Assembly (NCBI GenBank): GCA_036522275.1
Contig: DATDGC010000058.1
Coordinates: forward strand, 1-26,835
Origin: JAHFRG01 sp036522275
Lineage (GTDB): Bacteria; Pseudomonadota; Gammaproteobacteria; Burkholderiales; JAHFRG01
Reading direction: 5' to 3'
DNA: 26,835 bases
Shown here: positions 8,716-16,575 of the stretch, piece after piece
Layout: the number at the start of each line of letters is the position of its first letter
Position numbering within the stretch: position 1 is the stretch's first letter
Notes under the pieces: generated by a model
Told to the model about the DNA's origin: nothing
What the model saw: only the letters and a program-made list of their open reading frames with translations
Database searches by the model: none
Position numbers and translations under genes: made by a program

Positions 8716-8824
8716 GCTCGTGATATTCGCAAAATATTCCCTGATGACGTTTTACCTGCGATACTCCGCCCGGCCATCCTTGCTTAAGGAACCTCTGAAC
8801 AAATCTCCGATGGAGCGCGTTTCT

Positions 8825-8917
8825 GGCGCAATGCGGATGATTGCGAGGCACGCGACGAAGGTGCCTAGCCGTAGCTTAAGCACGAGGAGCGCAACGATGC
8901 AAGCGCCGCATTGCGCC
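8825..8917. repeat. Inverted repeat in the left part of the MITE-like element
   Basis: GGCGCAATGCGG at 8825-8836 is perfectly complementary to CCGCATTGCGCC at 8906-8917, and the pairing extends outward with one bulge (TTTC against GAAA). Between them GGCAC and GTGCC form an inner stem. The whole 93-base segment could fold as one branched hairpin in DNA or RNA. Confidence 0.75.
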
Positions 8918-8940
8918 GAAACCCGGACGGGACGGCTGCC

Positions 8941-9190
8941 GCGACACGGTCAGCGAAGCTTGTGGGGTGCGGGAGCGGCAGCATGAGCGCCCCGTTTCAC
9001 AATGTCTCTTGCGGCAGCTTGCGCCCCTTCCCGCTCCACGCTGCGCGAGTCCGAGTCCGGGGCGCCCGCGACACGGTCAGCGAAGCTTGGGGTACGGGAG
9101 CGACAGTATGAGCGCCCCGTTTCACAATGCCTCTTGCGGCAGCTTGCGCCCCTGCCCGCACCGCGCTCCGCGAGACCGAGTCCGGGGCGC
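8941..9190. repeat. 127-bp tandem duplication inside the MITE-like element
   Basis: A unit starting GCGACACGGTCAGCGAAGCT occurs at 8941 and again at 9068, a period of 127 bases; the second copy ends near 9190. The copies differ at scattered positions, and the second lacks a few bases. Each unit carries GAGCGCCCCG near its start and CGGGGCGC near its end, so each could fold into a GC-rich hairpin of its own. Confidence 0.85.
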
Positions 9191-9314
9191 TTTTCCGGGC
9201 GATCTGCTTTGTCGCTCGGCTTGCCAAGGAGATTAACCCTTGGCTGCGCCTCGCTTCGCGCTTCTCATCCCAGAAAGCCTCCATCGCGCCCACCGTGGAC
9301 TTGTTCAAAGGTTC

Positions 9315-10133
9315 CTAATCTACAAACATATCGGTGGCGAGCTTAGCTCCTGGTGTCACTGCATACGCTGAAAAATCGTTTACGCCCGTGCCGCGCAAAA
9401 CATCCTCATCAATAAAATAATTACCGGTCGTGCTGCGGCTGTCGCTGTTTAAAATCACATAAGCCGCATCCGCCATGATCTGCGGCTTGCGGCTCGCCTT
9501 GAAAACTTCGTCAGGGAAATGCATTTCGATCGCGGCGGTGGCAATGGTGGTGCGCGGCCATAACGAATTGACCGCAATGCCGTAGCCCGCCAATTCCGCA
9601 GACATGCCCAAGGTACACAGGCTCATGCCGTATTTTGACATGGTGTAGGCGATATGGTCCTTGAACCAACTGGCGTACATATTGAGCGGCGGCGCCATAT
9701 TCAGGATATGCGGATTGTCAGCGCGCTTGAGGTAAGGGATGCACGCCTGAGAACTTAAAAAAGTGCCGCGCACGTTGATTGAAAACATCAGATCAAAGCG
9801 CTTCATTGGTGTATTGAGCGTATCGGTGAGGCTGAAGGCGCTGGCATTGTTCACCAAAATATCAATTCCGCCAAAAGTTTCAGCGGCCGTGACCACTGCC
9901 GCGTAAACTGCGCTCTCATCACGCACATCGAGCTGTATCGGAAGCGCCTTGCCTCCCGCCGCTTTTACTTCTTCCGCCACGCTATGAACGGTGCCGGAAA
10001 GTTTAATATGAGGCTTGGCGGTCTTGCCGGTAATCACGATATTCGCACCGTCGCTCGCGCAGCGCAGCGCGATTGCACGCCCGATGCCGCGCGAGGCGCC
10101 GGTGATGAACAGGGTTTTGCCTTTGAGCGACAT
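9315..10133 (-). CDS. Short-chain dehydrogenase/reductase, HSDL2-like
   Basis: The 272-residue NAD(P)-dependent oxidoreductase has a Rossmann fold with TGASRGIG at 11-18 and NNAS at 95-98, and an active-site Tyr163-x3-Lys167 (YTMSK). It resembles the HSDL2-like SDR group (LNMAPPLNM, then WPRTTIATAA). Those proteins normally have Ser at the start of SPPLN; here it is Ala147, so one catalytic-tetrad residue appears to be missing. Substrate is unknown; the neighbourhood suggests an acyl-CoA-linked or lipid substrate. It begins eight bases after the crotonase stop. Its TAG stop (9315-9317) straddles the insertion junction of the MITE-like element: removal of the element restores TAA at the same codon, so the protein end is unchanged. 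Confidence 0.88.
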   Translation of the reverse strand: MSLKGKTLFITGASRGIGRAIALRCASDGANIVITGKTAKPHIKLSGTVHSVAEEVKAAGGKALPIQLDVRDESAVYAAVVTAAETFGGIDILVNNASAFSLTDTLNTPMKRFDLMFSINVRGTFLSSQACIPYLKRADNPHILNMAPPLNMYASWFKDHIAYTMSKYGMSLCTLGMSAELAGYGIAVNSLWPRTTIATAAIEMHFPDEVFKASRKPQIMADAAYVILNSDSRSTTGNYFIDEDVLRGTGVNDFSAYAVTPGAKLATDMFVD

Positions 10134-10141
10134 GAGATTGC

Positions 10142-10927
10142 CTATTTGCCGGTGAACGCCGGCTTGCGCTTTTCAACAAACGCCGTGACGCCCTCGGCTA
10201 GATCGGCGGTGCGGGCGCAGCGGGAGAACGCCTGCGCTTCCGCTTCCAATTGCTCTTCCATGCTCGAGTTAATCGATTGGTTCATCAGCGCCTTGGTTTC
10301 GCCATAAGCATATGTTGCACCCTGGGCTAGGCGCTGCATGAGTCTGGCCGTTTTGTCTTGCAGCTCGGCGGCCGGCACCACGAAATTCACGATACCGAGA
10401 CTTTTCGCGGTTTCAGCGTCTATCGTATCGGAGAGCAGCGCCAGTTCCATCGCCTTGTGATAGCCCACCATGCGCGACAGGAAATAAGTGCTGCCGCCGT
10501 CGGGGCTGGTGGCGATGCGGCTGTAGGCCATGGTGAATCGGGTATCATCCGCCGCAATCACCAGATCCGCGGATAGCATGACACTCATGCCGCCGCCCGC
10601 CACCGCACCGTGCACGCTTGCCACCACCGGCTTGTTCATGTGCCGCAGCGCCAGTATCGCGTTGTGCAGTTCGCGCGCGCCTTTCACAATCAGTTCCGAC
10701 AATTGCTTGAGGTTGGCGTGAAACATGGCGACATCACCGCCGGCGAGGAACGCCGGCCCCTCGCCGCGCATGAGCACCGCGCGCACCGCCTCCATGCGCC
10801 GCACTTCCTCACACACCTCGCCAAAACGCACGATCATGTCCCAGTCAAGCGCGTTCATCACCTTGGGACGGTTGAAAGTGATGGTCGCAACGGAGTCGGC
10901 GACCGAGAGCAGGATGTTTTGCGTCAC
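10142..10927 (-). CDS. Enoyl-CoA hydratase/isomerase family protein, probable isomerase
   Basis: The 261-residue single-domain crotonase has the oxyanion-hole segments FLAGGDVAMF (about 60-69) and GAVAGGGMSVML (107-118). The two glutamates used by classical hydratases are absent: GGGCE is GGGMS (Ser115), and the second Glu position reads AYSRI. Asp143 in SPDGGS is retained, as in PaaG-like enoyl-CoA isomerases, so double-bond isomerisation is likelier than hydration; this is inference. The GTG start at 10927 overlaps the fadE stop in GTGA, implying translational coupling. Because the FadN-type enzyme supplies a full hydratase, a separate isomerase for unsaturated fatty acids would fit. Other crotonase reactions remain possible. 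Confidence 0.88.
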   Translation of the reverse strand: MTQNILLSVADSVATITFNRPKVMNALDWDMIVRFGEVCEEVRRMEAVRAVLMRGEGPAFLAGGDVAMFHANLKQLSELIVKGARELHNAILALRHMNKPVVASVHGAVAGGGMSVMLSADLVIAADDTRFTMAYSRIATSPDGGSTYFLSRMVGYHKAMELALLSDTIDAETAKSLGIVNFVVPAAELQDKTARLMQRLAQGATYAYGETKALMNQSINSSMEEQLEAEAQAFSRCARTADLAEGVTAFVEKRKPAFTGK

Positions 10928-13404
10928 GCTGTTTTCCTGCCGGTGGACAACATTTCCTTCTGCGTAATCCCGCCTTTCGCCGACACACCCTTGCCGAAAT
11001 CGGGCGGAAAATCGTCCACCATGATGACTTCACGGCGCAGTGCTTTCGCTTTCGCCAGCAGCTCCATTTCGGCCGTGCTGATAAGGCCTTGCTGCACAGC
11101 CTGGGCTGTGGTTTCCTCGAAGGTTTTCCCCTTGATGCGCCCGGCTTCCGCTGCGGCGCGGATTTTCGCTTCGATTGCTTCAGCGGCAAGCACGCTCTGC
11201 AGCGCGATATCGAGGCGTCCCACCGGATCAGCCTCATTGACCGGGACATAAATCCCGGCGGTCAACCTATCACGTGTGGCCGAAGGCGCAAGCAGCAAAC
11301 TCGACACTTGCCGGCCCAGTTCATCGCTTGGCGGGCTGAAGGTTTTGCCCAGCGGGAACACTATCCTGCGCAACAACCACGCCATAACCCGGCGGGGAAA
11401 GTTTTCGAGTATCCCATCGATGGCGTTCTGCATGCGCCATAGCGCGTCCTGCAAAGACCAATGCAGCAAAGGCAAATCGGCACGCTGCCGGCCTTCATCT
11501 TCGTAGCGCTTCAAAACAGCGGAAGAAAGATAAAGCAGGCTCAGCACATCGCCCAGCCGCGCCGAAAGTTTTTCCTTGCGTTTTAAAGCTCCGCCCAACA
11601 CCAGCATTGCCACATCGGCGAGCACAGCAAACGCGGAACTCAAGCGCGTGAGCTGCTGATAATAACGGGCGCTATCCGCTGCGCCGGGAGCGCTCGCGAG
11701 GCGCGCACCGGTCAATCCCAGGAACAGCGCGCGCGTGGCGTTGCTTATAGTAAAGCCGATATGCCCGAACAGCGCAGCGTCGAATTCGGGCAGCGCTTTT
11801 TCCACGTCGGCTTCGTTTACTGAAGCGATTTCCTTCAACACATAAGGATGGCAGCGGATCGCGCCCTGGCCGAAGATAATCAAGCTGCGCGTGAGAATAT
11901 TCGCGCCTTCGACGGTAATGCCGACGGGAAGCTGCTGATAGGCCCGCGCCAGATAATTGCCGGGGCCCATGCAAATGCTCTTGCCGCCGTGCACATCCAT
12001 CGCATCATTGATGACCTGGCGGCCGCGCTCAGTAAGGTGGTATTTGACAATGGCCGAAATCACCGAAGGTTTCTCGCCGAGATCCACCGCACCTGCGGTC
12101 ATCACGCGTGCCGCGTCCATAATATAAGTGTTGCCGCCGATGCGCGCCAGCGCTTCTTCCACACCCTCGAATTTGCCGATTGGGGTTTTAAACTGGACGC
12201 GCACCCGCGAGTAGGCGCCGGTGGCGCGGGCCGCGAGCTTGGCCATTCCGGTGCTGCTTGCCGGCAGCGAAATCGAGCGTCCCGAGGCCAGGCAATTCAT
12301 CAGCATGCGCCAGCCGTGGCCGACGCGCTCCACCCCGCCGATAACCCAATCCATGGGAATGAACACGTCCTTGCCGGAGTTGGGGCCGTTCTGGAAAGCC
12401 GCATTGAGCGGGAAATGGCGGCGGCCGATGTTGACGCCCGGCGTGTTGGTCGGAATCAGCGCCAGCGTAATGCCGACCTCTTCGTTTCCGCCGAGCGCAC
12501 GGTCGGGATCATAAAGTTTGAATGCAAGACCCAGCAGCGTCGCCACCGGACCCAGGGTGATGTAGCGTTTCTCCCATGTGATGCGGATTCCCAGCACGTC
12601 TTGCTCGCCCTGGAATTCGCCGCGGCAGACGACGCCGTAATCCGGAATCGAGCCCGCATCTGAACCGGCCTCGGGCCCGGTCAGCGCAAAGCACGGAATT
12701 TCCTGTCCAAGCGCCAGGCGCGGCAGATAATGATTTTTCTGCGCCTCGGTGCCGTAGTGCAAAAGCAGATCCGCCGGACCCAGGGAATTGGGCACCATCA
12801 CCGAAACGGTTGCCGTGCCGCTGCGGGAAGCGAGTTTGGTGATCACCGCGGAATGCGCCAAAGCGGAAAAACCCTTGCCGCCGTATTGCTTGGGGATGAT
12901 CATGCCGAGGAAACCCTGGTCCTTGATGAACTGCCAGACTTCAGGCGGCAAATCGTAAAGCTCATGGGTGATGCGCCATTCATTCAGCATCGCGCACAGT
13001 TGCTCGACCGGCCCGTCGAGAAACACCTGCTCCTCTGAAGTGAGCTGGGGCTTGGGCACCGCGAGGAGTTTCCTCCAGTCGGGCCTGCCGCTGAACAAAT
13101 CGCCGTCCCACCATACGGTGCCGGCATCCAAAGCTTCCCGCTCGGTTTGCGAAACTTGCGGCAGCACTTTCTTGAACCAGTGAAGAAGCGGCTCGCTGAT
13201 CAACCTCGAGCGCACTGAAGGAAGATTAAGCGCAAGGGATATCACAAACGCTATCCACAATAACACGCTGAACACGGGGGCGGCTCTGACTGTTACGACC
13301 GCAAGCACGAGAGCGCTCACGCTCCATACCCAACCGGGGACGCGATGGTAGGCCAGTCCCCAGGCCAGCGCCAGGGTAACGAGTATCCAGATCAAGGTTG
13401 TCAT
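10924..13404 (-). CDS. fadE: Acyl-CoA dehydrogenase, E. coli FadE type
   Basis: The 826-residue flavoenzyme performs the first oxidation of beta-oxidation, acyl-CoA to trans-2-enoyl-CoA, passing electrons toward the respiratory chain. It matches the large FadE class (about 814 residues in E. coli) rather than the roughly 380-residue type. Two or three hydrophobic segments occupy residues 1-60, suggesting inner-membrane association. An acyl-CoA dehydrogenase core follows (FALTGPEAGSDAGSIPD near 240; GITVEGANILTRSLIIFGQG further on), then the FadE-specific C-terminal domain. The ATG at 13404 has AGGAG upstream. It lies 68 bases after the acyl-CoA synthetase and overlaps the crotonase start by four bases. 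Confidence 0.94.
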   Translation of the reverse strand: MTTLIWILVTLALAWGLAYHRVPGWVWSVSALVLAVVTVRAAPVFSVLLWIAFVISLALNLPSVRSRLISEPLLHWFKKVLPQVSQTEREALDAGTVWWDGDLFSGRPDWRKLLAVPKPQLTSEEQVFLDGPVEQLCAMLNEWRITHELYDLPPEVWQFIKDQGFLGMIIPKQYGGKGFSALAHSAVITKLASRSGTATVSVMVPNSLGPADLLLHYGTEAQKNHYLPRLALGQEIPCFALTGPEAGSDAGSIPDYGVVCRGEFQGEQDVLGIRITWEKRYITLGPVATLLGLAFKLYDPDRALGGNEEVGITLALIPTNTPGVNIGRRHFPLNAAFQNGPNSGKDVFIPMDWVIGGVERVGHGWRMLMNCLASGRSISLPASSTGMAKLAARATGAYSRVRVQFKTPIGKFEGVEEALARIGGNTYIMDAARVMTAGAVDLGEKPSVISAIVKYHLTERGRQVINDAMDVHGGKSICMGPGNYLARAYQQLPVGITVEGANILTRSLIIFGQGAIRCHPYVLKEIASVNEADVEKALPEFDAALFGHIGFTISNATRALFLGLTGARLASAPGAADSARYYQQLTRLSSAFAVLADVAMLVLGGALKRKEKLSARLGDVLSLLYLSSAVLKRYEDEGRQRADLPLLHWSLQDALWRMQNAIDGILENFPRRVMAWLLRRIVFPLGKTFSPPSDELGRQVSSLLLAPSATRDRLTAGIYVPVNEADPVGRLDIALQSVLAAEAIEAKIRAAAEAGRIKGKTFEETTAQAVQQGLISTAEMELLAKAKALRREVIMVDDFPPDFGKGVSAKGGITQKEMLSTGRKTA

Positions 13405-13472
13405 GATGGTTACTCCTTTTTACAGCACCGGGCGACTGCAGTTAAATCGCTTATCACCCGGCATCACGCACC

Positions 13473-15113
13473 TTATTCGATTGCCGAAGCGGACTTGGCG
13501 CGCTCGCGCAGCATGAATTTCTGTATTTTACCCGTCGAGGTCTTGGGAAGCACGCCGAATATCACCTTCTTCGGCACCTTGAAGCGCGCCATGTTGCTGC
13601 GGCAGTGCTCGATGATTTCTTTCTCGGTCGCTTTGGCCCCCTCTTTCAATTCGACGAACGCACAGGGCATCTCGCCCCATTTTGGGTCGGGTTGCGCCAC
13701 TACCGCTGCCATCATCACTGCAGGGTGGCGATAGAGCACGTCTTCCACTTCCAGCGAGGAGATATTTTCACCGCCGGAAATAATAATATCTTTGGAACGG
13801 TCCTTGATTTTCACATAGCCATCAGGCTGCATCACCGCCAAATCTCCGGAATGGAACCAGCCTTCCTTAAACGCTTCCGAGCTTGTCTTCGGGTTTTTGA
13901 GATAGCCTTTCATGGTAATGTTGCCGCGGAACATGATCTCGCCCATGGTCTGCCCGTCCCACGGCACCGGTTGCATGGTTTCAGGATCCATCACTGTCAT
14001 CCCTTCCTGCATGGTATAACGCACACCCTGCCTGCCGTTGCGCTCGGTGCGCGCGGAAATATCCAGCTCATCCCACTCCGGATGCTTGGAGCAGACCGAT
14101 GCCGGTCCGTAGGTTTCAGTGAGTCCATACACATGGGTGATGTTGAAGCCCAGGCGCTCCATGCCCTCAATCATCGCCGCAGGCGGCGCCGCTGCCGCAA
14201 CCAGGCCGTTGACGGTGTGGTTGATGCCGGCTTTAAGCTCGGCGGGGGCGTTGATCAGCATGCTGTGCACGAACGGCGCGCCGCAATAATGCGTCACTTT
14301 GTGCTGGCGGATTGCATCGAGTATAAGCTTGGCATCCACGCGGCGCAGGCACACATTGGTTCCGGCATTCGCCGCCATGGTCCAGGGAAAACACCAGCCA
14401 TTGCAGTGAAACATCGGAAGCGTCCATAGATAAACTGAATGGTGCGGCATACCCCAATCTATGATGTTGCTCACCGCGTTGAGATACGCTCCGCGATGGT
14501 GGTACACCACACCCTTGGGATTGCCGGTGGTGCCGGAAGTGTAGTTAAGCGAAATCGCATCCCACTCATCTTCGGGAAGCGACCAGACGAAATCCGCATC
14601 CCCGGTTTTAAGGAATGCTTCGTAATCCATCTCGCCCAAAAGTCTGCCGCCTTTAAACCCGGGATCGTCAACATCAATAACCAGCGGTTTTTTGTCCAGC
14701 ATGGCGAGGGTCTTGGCGATGGTCGTGGAGAACTCGCGGTCGGATATCAGCGCTTTCGCCTCACCGTGCTTGAGCATGAAGGCAATCGCTTCCGCATCCA
14801 GCCGGGTATTTAAGGTATTCAGCACTGCGCCGGCCATCGGCACACCGAAATGCGCTTCGAACAACGGAGGGATGTTCGGCAACATCACCGCCACCGTATC
14901 GCCGGTACCCATGCCGCACTTTGCCAGGGCGGAAGCCAAACGCCGGCAGCGCGCGTAAGTTTCAGCCCAGGTGATTTTGCGGTCGCCTTGGATGGTGGCG
15001 ATACGCCTGGGATAGACATAAGCTGCCCGTTCCAGGAAACTCAGCGGCGAAAGGGGCACGTAATTCGCGGGATTTTTGTCCAAGTCGGTGTTATACGGAT
15101 TGACTCGAGTCAT
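13473..15113 (-). CDS. Acyl-CoA synthetase (AMP-forming), medium-chain/AlkK-like
   Basis: The 546-residue adenylate-forming enzyme makes acyl-CoA from a carboxylic acid, ATP and CoA. Motifs include YTSGTTGNPKGVVYHH near 190-205, HVYGLTETYGP, WFHSGDLAVMQPDGY, KDRSKDIIISGGENIS, and the catalytic-lysine region KTSTGKIQK near the C-terminus. The sequence resembles the group holding AlkK-like medium-chain and DmdB-like synthetases, so the preferred acid cannot be named. The ATG at 15113 has GAGGG upstream. It is the first gene of the fatty-acid run, preceded by a 112-base gap holding a candidate promoter and a palindrome. It differs in class from the ligase at 6898-8715, suggesting a split by chain length. 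Confidence 0.92.
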   Translation of the reverse strand: MTRVNPYNTDLDKNPANYVPLSPLSFLERAAYVYPRRIATIQGDRKITWAETYARCRRLASALAKCGMGTGDTVAVMLPNIPPLFEAHFGVPMAGAVLNTLNTRLDAEAIAFMLKHGEAKALISDREFSTTIAKTLAMLDKKPLVIDVDDPGFKGGRLLGEMDYEAFLKTGDADFVWSLPEDEWDAISLNYTSGTTGNPKGVVYHHRGAYLNAVSNIIDWGMPHHSVYLWTLPMFHCNGWCFPWTMAANAGTNVCLRRVDAKLILDAIRQHKVTHYCGAPFVHSMLINAPAELKAGINHTVNGLVAAAAPPAAMIEGMERLGFNITHVYGLTETYGPASVCSKHPEWDELDISARTERNGRQGVRYTMQEGMTVMDPETMQPVPWDGQTMGEIMFRGNITMKGYLKNPKTSSEAFKEGWFHSGDLAVMQPDGYVKIKDRSKDIIISGGENISSLEVEDVLYRHPAVMMAAVVAQPDPKWGEMPCAFVELKEGAKATEKEIIEHCRSNMARFKVPKKVIFGVLPKTSTGKIQKFMLRERAKSASAIE

Positions 15114-15201
15114 GCTGCCCTCATCAGCTTAAATGGCGAGAAAAGAGAAATGTACTGCCGATTGACGAACTCGAAATGAATTTACCCGCTTGCCCCGCGA
15201 A

Positions 15202-15216
15202 TAGCAACGGTTGCTA
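15202..15216. promoter_or_regulatory. Perfect 15-bp palindrome, candidate operator ahead of the fatty-acid run
   Basis: TAGCAAC, a central G and GTTGCTA form a perfect palindrome 88 bases upstream of the acyl-CoA synthetase start. On the minus strand its right arm supplies TTGCTA, which sits 17 bases before TAAATT, a plausible sigma-70 -35/-10 pair (4 of 6 matches each). A repressor dimer bound here would cover the -35 box. TetR-type regulators control fatty-acid degradation in related bacteria, but no regulator gene is in the window and I cannot assign this site to a named one. The stem is too short and the T-run too poor for a good radA terminator. Confidence 0.45.
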
Positions 15217-15225
15217 ATATATTGG

Positions 15226-16575
15226 CTAACGGATTTTGGAAACCGCGTCCTCCACCCGCTCCACTGCGATTACTTCTATGCTGTCAATTGGCTGCCTGGG
15301 CTTGTTGGCTTTGGGAATCAGCGCCTGCTTGAAGCCGAGCTTGGCGGCTTCCTTGAGACGCTCCTGGCCGCGCTGCACCGGCCGGATTTCGCCGGCCAAT
15401 CCCACTTCGCCGAACACCACCAGCTTGTGTGACAGCGGCTTGTTCTTAAGCGAGGAAACGATCGCCAGCAACACCGCCAAATCAGCGGCAGGCTCGGCGA
15501 TTTTCATCCCGCCCACGGCGTTGACGAACACGTCCTGGTCGAAACATGCGATGCCGGCGTGACGGTGCAGCACCGCGAGCAGCATCGCCAAACGGTTTTG
15601 CTCGAGCCCTACGGTGAGACGCCGCGGATTCGGCGCGTGCGCATCATCCACCAGCGCCTGGATTTCCACCAGCAGCGGCCGCGTGCCTTCCTGCGTCACC
15701 AGCACACAGGACCCCGCAACCTCCTGGCCATGTTGCGAGAGAAACAGCGCTGAAGGATTGTTGACGCCTTTCAATCCTTTCTCGGTCATGGCAAACACCC
15801 CGAGCTCGTTGATCGCTCCAAAACGGTTTTTCACCGCGCGGATCAAGCGGAAGCTGGAATGGGTGTCGCCTTCGAAATACAGCACGGTGTCCACAATGTG
15901 CTCCAGCACGCGCGGTCCGGCCAATGTTCCCTCCTTGGTCACGTGCCCGATAAAAATAATCGCCGTGCCGCTTTGCTTGGCGTAGCGTGCGAGCTGCGCC
16001 GCGCATTCGCGCACCTGCGCCACCGAGCCCGGCGCCGATTGCAGCGCTTCGGAATATAAGGTCTGAATTGAATCCATCACCGCCACTTCTGGCTTTTGCG
16101 AGCTTAATGTGGCGAGGATTTTTTCCAGCTGGATTTCCGCGAGCAATTGCAGCGGTTTGGCATCGAGCCCGAGGCGCCGCGCGCGCAGCGCGATTTGCTG
16201 TGCCGATTCTTCGCCGCTCACGTAAAGCACGTTGTGCTGCGCGCCCATATGGCACAGCGCTTGCAGCAGCAGAGTGGATTTGCCGATACCCGGGTCGCCG
16301 CCCAACAACACCACTGCGCCCTGTACCAGCCCGCCGCCCAGCACGCGGTCAAACTCTGATATTCCGGTGGGCTGGTACGGGAGTTCCTGCGCTTCAACCT
16401 CACCCAAGGATTGCAGCTTGCTCGGTGCGGTAGAACTGAAGCGGCTTTTGGAAACCGCTTCAACCACCGTTTCGACCAGGGTGTTCCATGCCGCGCAATG
16501 CGGGCACTGCCCCTGCCATTTCGGCGCTTGCCCTCCGCATTCGGTGCAGATATAGACTGATTTGGGTTTAGCCAT
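15226..16575 (-). CDS. radA: DNA repair protein RadA (Sms)
   Basis: The 449-residue RecA-like ATPase promotes branch migration in recombinational repair. The N-terminal C4 zinc finger uses Cys10, Cys13, Cys24 and Cys27 (CTECGG...QCPHC). Walker A is GGDPGIGKST at 92-101 with Lys99, and the RadA-specific KNRFG motif appears as AVKNRFGAINELGVF. The C-terminal Lon-like domain follows and is full length. The ATG at 16575 lies inside the end of alr: the genes overlap by eight bases, so radA is probably translated by coupling. Nothing in it is unusual. Confidence 0.97.
   Translation of the reverse strand: MAKPKSVYICTECGGQAPKWQGQCPHCAAWNTLVETVVEAVSKSRFSSTAPSKLQSLGEVEAQELPYQPTGISEFDRVLGGGLVQGAVVLLGGDPGIGKSTLLLQALCHMGAQHNVLYVSGEESAQQIALRARRLGLDAKPLQLLAEIQLEKILATLSSQKPEVAVMDSIQTLYSEALQSAPGSVAQVRECAAQLARYAKQSGTAIIFIGHVTKEGTLAGPRVLEHIVDTVLYFEGDTHSSFRLIRAVKNRFGAINELGVFAMTEKGLKGVNNPSALFLSQHGQEVAGSCVLVTQEGTRPLLVEIQALVDDAHAPNPRRLTVGLEQNRLAMLLAVLHRHAGIACFDQDVFVNAVGGMKIAEPAADLAVLLAIVSSLKNKPLSHKLVVFGEVGLAGEIRPVQRGQERLKEAAKLGFKQALIPKANKPRQPIDSIEVIAVERVEDAVSKIR

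Larger units (their letters stand above)
8788..9315. mobile_element. MITE-like non-autonomous element with TAA target duplication
   Basis: This 528-bp segment begins GGAACCTCTGAACAA and ends, on the complement, GGAACCTTTGAACAA: 14 of 15 bases agree. Looser similarity continues inward for several tens of bases (GATGGAG...TTTCTGG on both sides). TAA flanks both sides (8785-8787 and 9316-9318) as a 3-bp target duplication of the TNA type, as in some IS5-family groups. No intact transposase reading frame is present; the open frames inside are repeat-driven and show no known domain, so any movement would need an enzyme supplied elsewhere. It lies between the SDR and ligase genes of the fatty-acid run and fills the only long gene-free stretch of the window (8716-9314). 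Confidence 0.75.

Noticed and set aside
8941..9190. Possible CRISPR-like repeat
   Set aside because: Only two copies of a 127-bp unit placed head to tail with no spacers, and no cas genes nearby.
8911..9346. Open frames of 60-115 codons inside the MITE-like element, on both strands
   Set aside because: They arise from the GC-rich tandem units, repeat the same peptide twice, and show no transposase or other domain.
13605..14429. Long plus-strand open frame opposite the acyl-CoA synthetase
   Set aside because: It is His/Arg-rich and resembles no family; the opposite strand is a clear, full-length enzyme gene, so this is a shadow.
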